In this document: in pieces, positions 8,877-18,598 of the stretch | Layout: every line of letters starts with the position of its first letter | Numbering within the stretch: the first letter of the stretch is position 1 | Assembly (NCBI GenBank): GCA_001512965.1 | Contig: LFRW01000042.1 | Location: 6,185 to 70,184 of the forward strand | Length of the DNA: 64,000 nucleotides | Reading direction: 5' to 3' | Origin: Methanomicrobia archaeon DTU008 | Lineage (GTDB): Archaea > Thermoplasmatota > Thermoplasmata > Methanomassiliicoccales > Methanomassiliicoccaceae | Position numbers and translations under genes: made by a program | The notes under the pieces: model-generated | The model's input: the letters and a program-made list of their open reading frames with translations, nothing else | Database searches by the model: none | Told to the model about the DNA's origin: nothing

Positions 8877-9491
8877 ATGTTTAGCATCCTGCAGCTGATT
8901 TTCCTATATGGGTTCCTCGGGGGATCCATCAAGTTCATCGACCAGGCATATGACGAGAAGCTGTACCCTATCAAGGCGGCACGCGTGCTGGCAGTCCTTT
9001 CCGGAGCGGTCATGGGATTCGTCATGGCCAAGGACTCCCCGTTCTCCACCGCTTTCTACGCGGCCATGCTGACCTCCCTGGTGCTGGCCCGAAAGATAGA
9101 CAATGATGCCTTTGCCGCAGGGACGGTGGTGGCGGTCGCATCACTGGCGGCGTTCTATCCGTCCTCGGACGTGACCTTCGCGATCATGCCCATCGCCGCG
9201 TTCCTCATCGCCGGGTTCGTGGACGAGGTGGCGGACGACTGGGCACACCGGAGGCGATTGGAGGGGCTTCCTAAGGCGTTCTTCACATATCGCCCGTTCA
9301 GCGACATGGCCCTGCTAGCGCTCATTGCCGTCGGGACCTTCAGCTGGACGTACGTGCTGCCGTACTTCGCGTTCACGCTATCCTATCTGGCGGTCGAACG
9401 TGCAAGTCATCGGGAGGAACATATCATGGGCGGCTTCGAACGCCTGAGGACGCTGTCCGTACAGCATCTTTCCAGGCTCTCCCGCCGCTGA
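8877..9491 (+). CDS. Polytopic membrane protein of unknown function
   Basis: 204 residues with about six hydrophobic segments. The start is set at ATG 8877 (MFSILQLIFLYGF); the upstream ATG would add a polar stretch in front of the first helix. Notable features are the SIKFIDQAYDE segment after helix 1 and a DEVADDWAHRR loop. The pattern of acidic residues beside membrane helices is seen in small archaeal integral membrane proteins. No function can be assigned. Confidence 0.7.
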   Translation: MFSILQLIFLYGFLGGSIKFIDQAYDEKLYPIKAARVLAVLSGAVMGFVMAKDSPFSTAFYAAMLTSLVLARKIDNDAFAAGTVVAVASLAAFYPSSDVTFAIMPIAAFLIAGFVDEVADDWAHRRRLEGLPKAFFTYRPFSDMALLALIAVGTFSWTYVLPYFAFTLSYLAVERASHREEHIMGGFERLRTLSVQHLSRLSRR

Positions 9492-9557
9492 CCGGGCTCC
9501 CCGGCCAAGGACCGGGGCTGCACAATTTTTTAACCTGGCTAGACATGCCCCAAGGGT

Positions 9558-9884
9558 ATGAGCCTCTCGGGAAGCGGAAGGAGCGTGAAGGACAAGACCC
9601 TGAAGGTCTTCGACGCGACGCGGCTGATGGTCCAGTTACTTGAGATAGGAGGCCTGATCGTTTTCTTCGCCGGCATCGGTCTGGACGAGATCCTGTTGAT
9701 GGGTGTGGGCGCGATGCTAGGGTGGGGAGCTACGGCCCTCGCTTATCACAACTTCCAAAAGGATATGGCCAAGCGCACGCCTGACCGACGCGACGCCATG
9801 AGCGTTCCAAAGCTGGCGTTGTACATCGCCTTCACCGTCGCCTCCGCCTTGACCCTGATGACGCTGCTGAGCGTGGTAGTCTAA
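9558..9884 (+). CDS. Small two-to-three-TM membrane protein
   Basis: 108 residues with hydrophobic segments at about 22-40, 42-60 and 85-107. A TATA-like tttttaac lies about 30 nt before the ATG. It ends 4 bp into the convergent zinc-ribbon gene. I do not recognise a family. Confidence 0.6.
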   Translation: MSLSGSGRSVKDKTLKVFDATRLMVQLLEIGGLIVFFAGIGLDEILLMGVGAMLGWGATALAYHNFQKDMAKRTPDRRDAMSVPKLALYIAFTVASALTLMTLLSVVV

Positions 9885-10135
9885 GGCCGCTTATCGTCCA
9901 GCCGGCATGCCTGACACTTGTCGCCTGCCCGAAGGAACAGCAACAGGGCGGCCACGGCGCCGACGATGCCGATGAACATGAGCAGTCCGCCCTGCACCTC
10001 GGCCAGGCCGATCAGGGTCGGGGTCAGCAAGAGTATGGCCAGCGATGCCGCGGCCAGCAGCCAGATCATCCAGGTTCGCGGGTAGCGCCTGGGCATGACC
10101 GCGCCGCAAACCTTGCAGGTGGTGGTGCTCGGCAT
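9881..10135 (-). CDS. Small zinc-ribbon membrane protein
   Basis: 84 residues. CKVCG near the N terminus and CQAC near the C terminus flank two hydrophobic helices (about 22-44 and 49-68). The two half-ribbons would meet on the same face of the membrane if both helices span it. Stop codon TAG. The gene is divergent from the pirin gene. Function unknown. Confidence 0.6.
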   Translation of the reverse strand: MPSTTTCKVCGAVMPRRYPRTWMIWLLAAASLAILLLTPTLIGLAEVQGGLLMFIGIVGAVAALLLFLRAGDKCQACRLDDKRP

Positions 10136-10222
10136 GCAATGACGATGCGTGTGCCGGTGAGATATACCTTGCCATATCCAGCGACCTCACCTTTTTGTGC
10201 TGGTCGCTCGCATCGTGATATC

Positions 10223-10933
10223 ATGCTAGAGGAGCGGAGCATAACCATCGTTCCCAGGGAAAAGCGGCATACCCGGGACTACGGATGGCTCAAGACCAGC
10301 TGGTTGTTCTCCTTCAACGACTACCAGGACAGGGAGAACATGGCCTTTGGCAACCTCCGGGTGTTCAACGACGACGTCGTGCGGCCAGGGGAGGGCTTCG
10401 CCGATCACCGCCACAGCGAGATGGAGATCGTCACCTTCGTTCTGGATGGGGAGATCTCGCACCAGGACAGCGCTGGCAAACAAGGGACAGTGGGCAAGGA
10501 CCAGGTGCAGAGGATGAGCGCGGGCACCGGGGTCATACATTCGGAGTTCAACCGCGGAAGCGTGCCCGTCCACCTATATCAGATCTGGTTCTTTCCCAAC
10601 AAGAGGGGCCTGCTGCCGACGTACGCTCAGGGCTCGTTCCCGAAGGAGGAAAGGCGCGATCGCCTGCAGACCCTGGCATCGGGCGAGGGCCGTGGAGGGC
10701 TGGAAATGGCGGCCGACGCGACGCTGTACGCCTGCGACCTCGGCCAGGGAGGCGAGGTCGAGGCCGGCGGCAGGGACCGTCTCCTCTTCATCTACCTGAC
10801 CTCCGGCTCCGTCACGGTAGAAGGGAGAGAGGTCGGCATGAACGATCAGGTGCGCATGAAAGGCGGCACGACCATCCGGTCGAACACAGGGGCGGAGATG
10901 GTGGTGATCGACATGCCAGATGTGCAGAGGTGA
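10223..10933 (+). CDS. Pirin family protein (YhhW-like)
   Basis: 236 residues from ATG 10223; longer in-frame starts add a non-conserved leader. The cupin metal ligands are His62, His64, His106 and Glu108 in ADHRHSEMEIV and GTGVIHSEFN. Pirins are bicupins that bind Fe or other metals; some act as quercetinases, others in regulation. It is followed closely by an amino-acid permease gene on the same strand. Confidence 0.9.
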   Translation: MLEERSITIVPREKRHTRDYGWLKTSWLFSFNDYQDRENMAFGNLRVFNDDVVRPGEGFADHRHSEMEIVTFVLDGEISHQDSAGKQGTVGKDQVQRMSAGTGVIHSEFNRGSVPVHLYQIWFFPNKRGLLPTYAQGSFPKEERRDRLQTLASGEGRGGLEMAADATLYACDLGQGGEVEAGGRDRLLFIYLTSGSVTVEGREVGMNDQVRMKGGTTIRSNTGAEMVVIDMPDVQR

Positions 10934-10948
10934 GGAGCTGGCGAGGCC

Positions 10949-12436
10949 GTGCGCCTTCCTTACGCCGATGAAAGCGATGAAGGTGTTGACGTCACTACGC
11001 ATGGGCGCGACGCTGGACGAAAGCTCACCACATTCGACCTCACCAATCTGGTGATCGGATCCATCATCGGGGCCGACATCTACATAGCCACCGCCATAGG
11101 CTCCCGGCTGATCGGCCCCGCCTCCCTCATCGTGTGGGTGGCCGCTGGAGCGGTGGCCCTGACCATCGCACTGTCGTTCTCCTATTGCGCGATGCTGCAC
11201 CCTAAGGTCGGCGGGCCGTACGCCTATGTCAACGCCGTTGCTGGCCCCTTCGCCGGGTTCATGGCGGGATGGGCGCTCCTTCTTGCCGAATGGCTATCCC
11301 TGTCAGTGTTCCCCGTCGCCTTCGTCCAGTACCTGACCGCTCTAATGCCAGGGGTGGAACCGATGGGGCAAGTGGGCCTGAAGGCCCTGTTCATCGGCAT
11401 CGTGATGGTGACCAACATCGTCGGGATAAAGGCGGCAGGACGGGCCAACGATGTGCTGACGATCGTCAAGCTGACCCCGTTGGCCCTCATCATAGTGGGC
11501 GGCATCGCCTACGCCGCGGTGCAGCCGAACGCGGCGGCGTCCCACCTCACCCCCTTCATGACCGGCGGGACGGCCGATGTCGGACAGGCCCTCGTGCTCA
11601 TATTCTGGGCGTTCGCGGGGTTCGAGCTGAGCACGCTCCCTGCCGATGAGGTGGACAGACCTGAGAGCAGCATACCAAGGGCCATAGGGACGGGCATGCT
11701 GGTGGTGACGGCGTTCTACCTGCTTACCAACATGGCCGTAGTGATCTCTCTCGACCAGTCCAGCCTGGCGGCGTCATCCTCGCCCCTGATGGACGCCGCG
11801 GCGTCCATATTCTCCTTCCTGGGAGGTGCTTCGTCGGCCGTGGTGCTCTTCGTGGGAGCGGCCGCCTTGCTCTCCATACTCGGCGCCGATGAGTCGGGCA
11901 CTCTGGGGACCTCTCGACTGGCCTATGCCATGTCGATCGACGGCTACCTGCCGCATGTGCTCGCCCGCCTGCATCCCCGTTTTGGAACGCCATACCTGAG
12001 CGTCATCGCCATCGGCGTCACCGCCTTCATCGCTTCGCTTCTGGGAGGCATCCCGGCCCTGATCAACTCGGCCGTACTGCTGCTCGGCCTGGTATACCTC
12101 GTAACCTGCATCTCCGCGATGGTGCTGCTGCGCCGGAGCCCCGGAAGGAGCTCCTCGCTTCGCGGGAGGCGCGTCATACCAGTTGCCGGGGCGGCGCTGT
12201 CCATCATGTTGATCCTGCTCGTCAGCGCCGACGTCATGCTGATAGGCCTGGTCCTCCTGGCGATAGGCGTGCCCGTCTACGTGCTGTTCTCGCCGAAGAA
12301 GGAGCTTACGGAGCTGAAGGAGATGTTCCTATCAAGGGAGGAGAGGGAGAGATGGGCGCACCACCAGATGGAGCGATTCCTCGCCCTTCCGCTTCACCGC
12401 ATCGGCACATATCTCCGCGACAAGGGCGACCATTGA
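10949..12436 (+). CDS. APC-superfamily amino acid permease
   Basis: 495 residues with about 12 membrane helices. The first helix carries LVIGSIIGADIYI, matching the conserved GxG substrate loop of the APC superfamily, and KVGGPYAYV follows. A long soluble N terminus and a basic C-terminal tail lie outside the membrane part. The start is GTG 10949, 15 nt after the pirin stop, so the two genes are probably one transcript. Substrate unknown. Confidence 0.88.
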   Translation: MRLPYADESDEGVDVTTHGRDAGRKLTTFDLTNLVIGSIIGADIYIATAIGSRLIGPASLIVWVAAGAVALTIALSFSYCAMLHPKVGGPYAYVNAVAGPFAGFMAGWALLLAEWLSLSVFPVAFVQYLTALMPGVEPMGQVGLKALFIGIVMVTNIVGIKAAGRANDVLTIVKLTPLALIIVGGIAYAAVQPNAAASHLTPFMTGGTADVGQALVLIFWAFAGFELSTLPADEVDRPESSIPRAIGTGMLVVTAFYLLTNMAVVISLDQSSLAASSSPLMDAAASIFSFLGGASSAVVLFVGAAALLSILGADESGTLGTSRLAYAMSIDGYLPHVLARLHPRFGTPYLSVIAIGVTAFIASLLGGIPALINSAVLLLGLVYLVTCISAMVLLRRSPGRSSSLRGRRVIPVAGAALSIMLILLVSADVMLIGLVLLAIGVPVYVLFSPKKELTELKEMFLSREERERWAHHQMERFLALPLHRIGTYLRDKGDH

Positions 12437-12462
12437 TATCGGGGGCATGCCATGACCGGGCG

Positions 12463-13236
12463 ATGCCCGAGCTGCCCGAGGTGGAGACCTTCAAGCGATA
12501 CATCGAGAGGACATCGCTGAGGCGTCCCATGGTCCATCTGGACGTTAGGAACGACCTGATCATACGGGGCATCCAACGCATGGACCTGATAGACGCGGTG
12601 GAGGGCGGCGAACTCCTTTCCGCCCGCCGCCATGGGAAATGGCTGTTCCTTGAACTGAGCGGGGGAGGCTGGCTCACCTGGCATTTCGGCATGACCGGGC
12701 GGCCGGTGTTCTTCGAAGGAGAGTTCGAGCCACGATTCGCCAGGGCGCTGTTCCGCTTCCAACATGGCGCGCTGGCCTTCGTTGACCCGCGCATGCTGGG
12801 ACGGCTCGGCCTGACCGGATCGCCTGACGAGTTCATCAAGGAGAGGAGGCTTGGCCCCGACGCGCTGGACATCACCCTCGACAGGTTCGTCGAGACGTTC
12901 CGCTCTTCCCGGGGCCCGGTCAAGACCGTCCTGATGGACCAGAGGAAGCTGGCCGGCGTCGGGAACCTGTACTCCGACGAGGTGCTGTTCCAGTGCCGCC
13001 TGGACCCTCTCAGGGACGTCAGATCGCTGTCGGAACAGGACCTGGTATGCATGCATCGGGCGATGCGCCGGGTGTTGAAGCGGTCCGTGCTCGTAGGGAC
13101 GGATTTCGACCTCCTGCCCCGCTCCTACCTTCTGCGAGTTCGTGGCCGCGGAGCCAGGTGCCCGCGGTGCGGCTCCGTCGTTCAGACTGTCAAGCTTGGG
13201 GGGCGCACATCGTATTACTGCCCCGGGTGCGTGTGA
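12463..13236 (+). CDS. mutM: Formamidopyrimidine-DNA glycosylase (Fpg/MutM-like)
   Basis: 257 residues from ATG 12463. MPELPEVE gives the catalytic Pro2 and Glu3 (numbered with Met), and Lys59 lies in HGKWLF. The H2TH region has LAGVGNLYSDE. A C-terminal CPRC...CPGC zinc finger includes the conserved Arg in GGRTSYYCPGC. It removes oxidised purines with AP-lyase activity. All key residues are intact. Fpg is common in bacteria and patchy in archaea, so transfer is plausible. It begins 26 nt after the permease gene. Confidence 0.93.
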   Translation: MPELPEVETFKRYIERTSLRRPMVHLDVRNDLIIRGIQRMDLIDAVEGGELLSARRHGKWLFLELSGGGWLTWHFGMTGRPVFFEGEFEPRFARALFRFQHGALAFVDPRMLGRLGLTGSPDEFIKERRLGPDALDITLDRFVETFRSSRGPVKTVLMDQRKLAGVGNLYSDEVLFQCRLDPLRDVRSLSEQDLVCMHRAMRRVLKRSVLVGTDFDLLPRSYLLRVRGRGARCPRCGSVVQTVKLGGRTSYYCPGCV

Positions 13237-13252
13237 GGGGCAACTTATCTCT

Positions 13253-13954
13253 ATGAGGTGCCATTCCGATGGCGTGCGGATAGAAATATTGGGAACGAGA
13301 GGCCACATGGAGCATACCGCCGCTCGCCACATGTTCCATTCCGGCGTGCTGGTGAACGACGTGCTGTTCGACCTTGGAGAGCGCTCCTTCCTGGATCGAG
13401 GTCCAAGGGCCGTGTTCCTCACCCACCTCCATGCGGACCACGCCTTCTTCACCGAGGAGGAGTTCGGCCCCCTTCCCGTCCCCACGTATGCACCGCAGCG
13501 GTGGAGATCGCATCCCGAGGTGAAGGTGGTCCATGGTAGCCGCGAGGTGGACGGCCTCACCATCATCCCGGTACCGACGGTTCACAGCTCCTCGTACCGC
13601 TCCTGCGCCTATCTCGTGGAAGATGGCATCAGTCGCATAATGTACACCGGCGACCTCGTCTCCGTGCAACGGAGATACCGCGACCGCCTTCCCGAGATGG
13701 ACCTGGTCATCACCGACGGTTCGTTCATCCGGCATGGGGGCCTGGTGCGAAAGGATGAGAGGGGAAGGCCGCACGGCCATACTGGCATCCCCGATCTGGT
13801 GCGGTTCTTCACACCGCTCTCGCCTCGCATAGTGTTCACTCACTTCGGCAGCTGGTTCTTCAAGGATGTAGAAGGGTCCGTTCGGGCCATCGAGGCCTTG
13901 AGCACGACAGCCCAGGTCGAGGCGGCATATGATGGCATGATCATCGAAATGTGA
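13253..13954 (+). CDS. MBL-fold metallo-hydrolase
   Basis: 233 residues from ATG 13253. The metal motif THLHADH places His58, His60, Asp62 and His63 as ligands. YTGDL later supplies the bridging Asp, and FTHFGSW the C-terminal His. It is short and lacks a beta-CASP domain, so it is a general hydrolase rather than an RNase J type. Substrate unknown. It starts 16 nt after the Fpg gene. Confidence 0.85.
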   Translation: MRCHSDGVRIEILGTRGHMEHTAARHMFHSGVLVNDVLFDLGERSFLDRGPRAVFLTHLHADHAFFTEEEFGPLPVPTYAPQRWRSHPEVKVVHGSREVDGLTIIPVPTVHSSSYRSCAYLVEDGISRIMYTGDLVSVQRRYRDRLPEMDLVITDGSFIRHGGLVRKDERGRPHGHTGIPDLVRFFTPLSPRIVFTHFGSWFFKDVEGSVRAIEALSTTAQVEAAYDGMIIEM

Positions 13955-13995
13955 GGCGTCACCATCTTATCCGGTCGATTACGTAGGAGGAGAGG

Positions 13996-14877
13996 ATGAA
14001 CCGAACGGTGCGGTTTGAGAGACCGGACATGCCCCGCCTCCTGTCCCAGGGATATTCGGCAGTGGACATGCACTACCATACCAATCACTCGGACGGTTCA
14101 CCGTCCGTCAAGACCGTGCTGAAACATGCCTGGCGGAAGGGATGCGGAGTGGCCATCACCGACCATAACGCCGTCTCCGGGGTGCGGGAGGCGGCGGACG
14201 CCGACAGCGGGGTGATGGTGGTCCCTGGCATAGAGGTCAGCGCCGCTGACGGGCCTCACATCCTGCTATACTTCTACACCGTCAATGACCTGGAGCACTT
14301 CTACCGGCGCCATATCCATGAGAACAAGCGGAAGAGCCCCTGCCTCGCCATCTACCTTGACAGCGAGGCGATCATCGAACGCTCACAGGAATACGAGTGC
14401 GTCCGATCGGCCGCCCATCCCTATGGATACCTGGTGTTCAACAAGGGCGTGCAGCGGTGCATCGACCGCTGCTACCTGCCGCCGACGTTCATCGATGAGT
14501 TCGACGCCGTGGAGGTGATCTGCGGGGGCATGTCGAGAGATATGAACATGAAGGCCGCGGAGCTATCCGAGGACAAGCAGCTAGGCCGCACCGCCGGGAC
14601 GGACGGGCACCTGCTGCGTGACCTGGGGACCGTGGTCACCTGCTCCCAGGCGCAGGACGTCGATGGTTTCCTATCCGACGTCGTGAAGCGCCGCAACATC
14701 GTGATCGGCAGGGAGAAGGGGGCGCTGGCCAAGGGAGCGACGGGTACCGCGCTCATGAGCAAGTATGTCAAGTACACCGTCCCGTCCCTGCAGATCCATT
14801 ATGAGCAGAACGTTCCACGCCTGAGGCATGCGTACAGGCAGTGGAGACGGTCAAAGGATGTCCGAGAACAGCCGTGA
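13996..14877 (+). CDS. PHP-domain metal-dependent phosphoesterase
   Basis: 293 residues. The PHP motif DMHYHTNHSDG (about 24-34) and VAITDHNAVSG are the first two metal-binding blocks; VVPGIEVSA and RSAAHPYG follow in order, and AGTDGH gives the last. Relatives hydrolyse nucleotide or histidinol-phosphate-like phosphoesters. A good GGAGGAGAGG ribosome-binding site precedes the ATG. The 3' end overlaps the convergent PLD gene by 27 bp. Confidence 0.87.
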   Translation: MNRTVRFERPDMPRLLSQGYSAVDMHYHTNHSDGSPSVKTVLKHAWRKGCGVAITDHNAVSGVREAADADSGVMVVPGIEVSAADGPHILLYFYTVNDLEHFYRRHIHENKRKSPCLAIYLDSEAIIERSQEYECVRSAAHPYGYLVFNKGVQRCIDRCYLPPTFIDEFDAVEVICGGMSRDMNMKAAELSEDKQLGRTAGTDGHLLRDLGTVVTCSQAQDVDGFLSDVVKRRNIVIGREKGALAKGATGTALMSKYVKYTVPSLQIHYEQNVPRLRHAYRQWRRSKDVREQP

Positions 14878-16299
14878 AACGAACATGCGGAAGCGTACCA
14901 GGAGAGGGCGTCTATCGCAGTCCTCCTTCGTCAGTTCACGGCATAGGGAGAGGTCGTCCAGGAACGAGGCCTTCTGCATACCGGCCACCTCATTGGAGTA
15001 AAGCACGGCGTTCGTCTCGAAGTTCAGCTCGAACGACCGGACGTCCCAGTTTGCGCTGCCTATGGATGCGATCCGTCCGTCGACCACGACCGTCTTCGCA
15101 TGTATGAACCCGCTTCCGTACAAGTAGCCTCTTACGCCCGCGGGCAGCAGCTCGCAGAGGTATGACAGCGACACCCAGTGCACGAAGGGGTGGTCTGGCT
15201 TGTCAGGGATCATGATGCGCACGTCTATGCCGGACAGGGATGCCATTATGAGCGCTTCCCGCACGCTCTCGTCCGGGACGAAATATGGGGACTGGATGTA
15301 GATGCTCTCCTCGGCCTCGTGTATCATCTTGAGGTAGGATAGCTTGATAGGCGACCACGGGGTGTCGGGCCCGCTGCTGACGATCTGTACTGGCACCCTT
15401 CCGCGGCGGGGCACGTCCTTGGGGAAGTATCTCTCCTCGACGTCCATCTTGTCTCTTGACGCCTCGTTCCAATCGAGGAGGAACCGGAGCTGGAGAGCCT
15501 GCGCGGCCATGCCGTCTATGCGCAGGGCGGCATCTCTCCAGTATCCCCACCTGCGCACCTTGCCCAGATACTCGTTCCCTACGTTGTAGCCTCCGATGAA
15601 GCTGATGCGGCCGTCGATGACCGTTATCTTGCGATGGTTGCGAAAGTTGATGCGGTGATTGAGGAACGGGAGGAAGGAAAGCAGCGGAGGGAAGAAGACC
15701 TCCACCTTGACCCCTGCCTCGCGCAGGGAGGAGATGCAGCGCATGGGCAGCCGGGTGCCCACGCCGTCCACCAGGAGGCGGACCTCCACGCCCTCGCGGC
15801 TCTTTCGCTTCAAGAGGTCCAGGAATGAACATCCGAGCCTGTCGTGGCGAATGATGTAGTACTGAACATGCACATGCTCCCTGGCACCCTCTATTGCCGC
15901 GAACAGTGCGTTGAAGTACTCCTTTCCATCGGAGAAGAACGTTACATCATTATCATGCGTGAGGAAGGCGTCGCTATTGTTGACCAGCAGGTTGACCATG
16001 TCGTCATGCGACCTCATGCCGACCTCTTCAAGGGATGATGTGGCGGTCAGATAGTCGATGCGGTGCGCATCGATCAGGTCATGCACGTACATCCGATCCC
16101 GGGCCGACTTGCGGGCCGCCTGCTTCTTCTTCCGGAAGTTCTGACCGAAGATGATGAACAGTATTATGCCGGCCACGGGCAACAGGATCATGATGAGCAG
16201 CCATGCCACCGCCTTTCGCGGCCTCTTCTCCTCGAAGAACACCAGTATGAGCGCCGCTATGGAATTGAATATCAGGATCCAGTCGAGAGTGGTCAGCAC
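14851..16299 (-). CDS. Cardiolipin synthase-like phospholipase D family protein
   Basis: 482 residues. Two N-terminal membrane helices (about 5-24 and 33-54) precede two PLD catalytic HKD motifs: HRKITVIDGRISFIGG (first half) and HAKTVVVDGRIASIGS (second half). The layout matches bacterial ClsA-type cardiolipin synthases, which join two phospholipid molecules. In archaea it would act on ether lipids. The start is ATG at 16299. Confidence 0.93.
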   Translation of the reverse strand: MLTTLDWILIFNSIAALILVFFEEKRPRKAVAWLLIMILLPVAGIILFIIFGQNFRKKKQAARKSARDRMYVHDLIDAHRIDYLTATSSLEEVGMRSHDDMVNLLVNNSDAFLTHDNDVTFFSDGKEYFNALFAAIEGAREHVHVQYYIIRHDRLGCSFLDLLKRKSREGVEVRLLVDGVGTRLPMRCISSLREAGVKVEVFFPPLLSFLPFLNHRINFRNHRKITVIDGRISFIGGYNVGNEYLGKVRRWGYWRDAALRIDGMAAQALQLRFLLDWNEASRDKMDVEERYFPKDVPRRGRVPVQIVSSGPDTPWSPIKLSYLKMIHEAEESIYIQSPYFVPDESVREALIMASLSGIDVRIMIPDKPDHPFVHWVSLSYLCELLPAGVRGYLYGSGFIHAKTVVVDGRIASIGSANWDVRSFELNFETNAVLYSNEVAGMQKASFLDDLSLCRELTKEDCDRRPLLVRFRMFVSRLFSDIL

Positions 16300-16438
16300 G
16301 GCTGCAACCTTTTTTTACTAGGGACCATGGGCGATATCTAGTTAGCCATGCTCATGAAGGGCTGTGGATGGCATAAGGCGGTCAATGGGCCAAGGCAGGT
16401 CATGTGGAGCATCCATGCAATCGCCCCGTGGCGAACGC

Positions 16439-17509
16439 TCACGATCGGCCGAGGGCTGCCAGGGGATCCTTGAGGCCGGAGCCTGTCACGATCAGTACCG
16501 TCCTGCCGGGCGGTCTTTCGATCTTGTGGTATGCGGCCAGGGATGCAGCGGCCGACGGTTCGGCGAACACCCCTTCCTTGCCAAGCTCCCGTACGGCGGA
16601 TATCAGCTCGTCATCCTCGACCTCCACCCCGAGGCCGCCGGAGCTTCGCATGGCCGCGATGGCGGAAAGGCCATTGTATGGCTCCTTGACCAATATGGCG
16701 GATGCTATCGATTCCGCTTCCTCCGGCGGCCGCAGGGGGGCATGGCTCCTCCACGCCTCCACGATCGGCGCCGCGGCGGCCGCCTGGGCGGCCACCATGC
16801 GCGGCGTCCCGTCCGCAACCCCGAGCGATCGGAGTTCCTCGAACCCCTTGTGGATGGCGGTAAGCAGCCCTCCAGTGCCGGTCGGCACAATGATCGTGTC
16901 CGGAACCCCCATCTCCTCGAAGATCTCATACGCCACGGTCTTCAGCCCTTCCAGGAAGTACGGGTTGAGGCCCGTGGTGGCCAGGTAGACACCTTTGTCC
17001 GCCTCCTCCTTCATCCTTCGGACAGCTTCCTGAAACCCCCCTTCCACCCTGACCAGGCAGGCTCCGTACGCCCTTATCTGGGCCACCTTCTCATCTGGCA
17101 CGTCCGCCGGAAGGAACACCCTCGCGGTGAGGTTGGCGTAGGCGCAGTAGGCGGCCACGCTCGCTCCCATGTTTCCGGTGGAGGCCACCGCCACCGTTCT
17201 GACCCCATCACGCAGGGCATGGGATAGGACTACCGAGGTGCCCCTGTCCTTGAACGAACCGGTAGGATTGTTGCCTTCCACCTTGAGATATACCTCGTCC
17301 TTCACATCACGGCGTCGTATGAGGGGGGTCCCGCCCTCATACATCGTCACACGGCGTTCCACTGGCAGCATGGAGCGGTAACGCCACACCCCCACACCTT
17401 CCGGCTTCCAGAGAAGCCTATCGCCGATGAAGAGAAGGGCCGAGCCGCATCGGGGGCAGATGTAATGGAAATCATGGTGCATCGCTCCACAGTTGATGCA
17501 GCGGAACAT
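16439..17509 (-). CDS. thrC: Threonine synthase
   Basis: 356 residues. An N-terminal zinc ribbon (CINC...CPRC, residues 4-21) precedes the PLP-dependent fold type II core. Lys87 in NPTGSFKDRG is the PLP Schiff-base lysine; ASTGNMGASVAAY binds substrate, and VPTGTGGLL binds the PLP phosphate. It converts O-phosphohomoserine to threonine. The zinc ribbon is typical of archaeal ThrC. No other threonine-pathway genes are adjacent. Confidence 0.93.
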   Translation of the reverse strand: MFRCINCGAMHHDFHYICPRCGSALLFIGDRLLWKPEGVGVWRYRSMLPVERRVTMYEGGTPLIRRRDVKDEVYLKVEGNNPTGSFKDRGTSVVLSHALRDGVRTVAVASTGNMGASVAAYCAYANLTARVFLPADVPDEKVAQIRAYGACLVRVEGGFQEAVRRMKEEADKGVYLATTGLNPYFLEGLKTVAYEIFEEMGVPDTIIVPTGTGGLLTAIHKGFEELRSLGVADGTPRMVAAQAAAAAPIVEAWRSHAPLRPPEEAESIASAILVKEPYNGLSAIAAMRSSGGLGVEVEDDELISAVRELGKEGVFAEPSAAASLAAYHKIERPPGRTVLIVTGSGLKDPLAALGRS

Positions 17510-17597
17510 GCTCTCAGATTAAACCGCTGCACGTTTAATCGTTTCCGCTCCGGCAGAATAGACTGCTTCATCTCTCGAAGAAGAATGATATTCTCGT

Positions 17598-18074
17598 ATG
17601 CCATACCTTCCTCCCGTGACGGACGACATCATCCTGGTTGCCGGAGGCGTGGAGATGCTTGATTCCGTTAAGGGCATGTGGAGCAAACTGACCAGGGACG
17701 CCTCAGTGCACTCCACGCACTTCTCCAGATATTTTCGTGAGAAGAGCTGGGAAGAGAGGAAAGAGGAGTTTCTCAAAAAGGCCGGCCTTGGCCGATTGAA
17801 TGTGGACATCGCCACCCATGCCGGAAAGGAGCTGGGCTTCTGCATCAGCACCGTCATCGATGGGGCGGGAGAGGTGGAGTCCCTTTTCGTGGAAGAGTGT
17901 TCAAGAGGCCGAAAGGTGGGGGAGATGCTGATGCAACGGTCGATAAGGTGGATGAAGGACAATGGGGCAAGGACCATGGCCGTCTTCACCGTATATGGGA
18001 ACGAGGATGTTCTGGCCTTCTACGCCAAGCAGGGCTTCCACCCCATCTCGATAATGTTGATCCACGATGCCTGA
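17598..18074 (+). CDS. GNAT family N-acetyltransferase
   Basis: 158 residues. The acetyl-CoA motif is visible as SLFVEECSRGRKVGEMLMQRSIRWM, with the R/Q-x-x-G-x-G/A loop as RGRKVGE, followed by AVFTVYGNEDVLAFYAKQGF. Substrate unknown. The divergent threonine synthase gene ends its promoter region just upstream. Confidence 0.85.
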   Translation: MPYLPPVTDDIILVAGGVEMLDSVKGMWSKLTRDASVHSTHFSRYFREKSWEERKEEFLKKAGLGRLNVDIATHAGKELGFCISTVIDGAGEVESLFVEECSRGRKVGEMLMQRSIRWMKDNGARTMAVFTVYGNEDVLAFYAKQGFHPISIMLIHDA

Positions 18075-18271
18075 CGAATGTCATGTCGGGCTCCCCTGCG
18101 AGGACGCGGCCGTACCAGATTTGCAGGCGGTCTCGAAGGTCCTCTTGCCTGCGATGTGCAGTAGGGAAGGCATGCATCCGAGGTCTTGACCATATTGCCA
18201 AGGTCGCGGTGCAGCCCTGACACCCCAATGTTCATATGTCTCGGGTTGGCAAGCACTGGCGGAGGCAGAAG

Positions 18272-18460
18272 ATGGGCTTGAAGAAGGGTGCCAAATGCCC
18301 CAAGGCAGGCTGCAACTACTATGTGGAGGCGGCAAGCGCCAAGGATGCCTTGCAGGGGCTGCGGGAGCACATGATGGAAGAGCATGGAGAGGAGATGCCC
18401 GAGGAGCTTGGCGGGACCATCTCAGGCGACATCAAGGCCAGGGAAAGATCGAGGAGTTAG
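18272..18460 (+). CDS. DUF1059-like small zinc protein
   Basis: 62 residues from ATG 18272, preceded by GGAGG 7 nt upstream, which decides this start over the ATG at 18236. KCPKAGCNYYVEA and HMMEEHGEE give a possible Cys2-His2 site in the DUF1059 pattern. Small proteins of this type are widespread in archaea with no known function. Stop codon TAG. Confidence 0.7.
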   Translation: MGLKKGAKCPKAGCNYYVEAASAKDALQGLREHMMEEHGEEMPEELGGTISGDIKARERSRS

Positions 18461-18598
18461 GCCTCTCCAGGGTCGCTGCGCGCGGACAGCGTCCGACACC
18501 ATCCTGCGTTTGAACGAAGGCCAGGCCTCGGTCGCAGCCGCCGTTCGCCGTCAGAACCATACTGGGCCGTTGTGATTCATCCTTCGCATCCTGATGGG

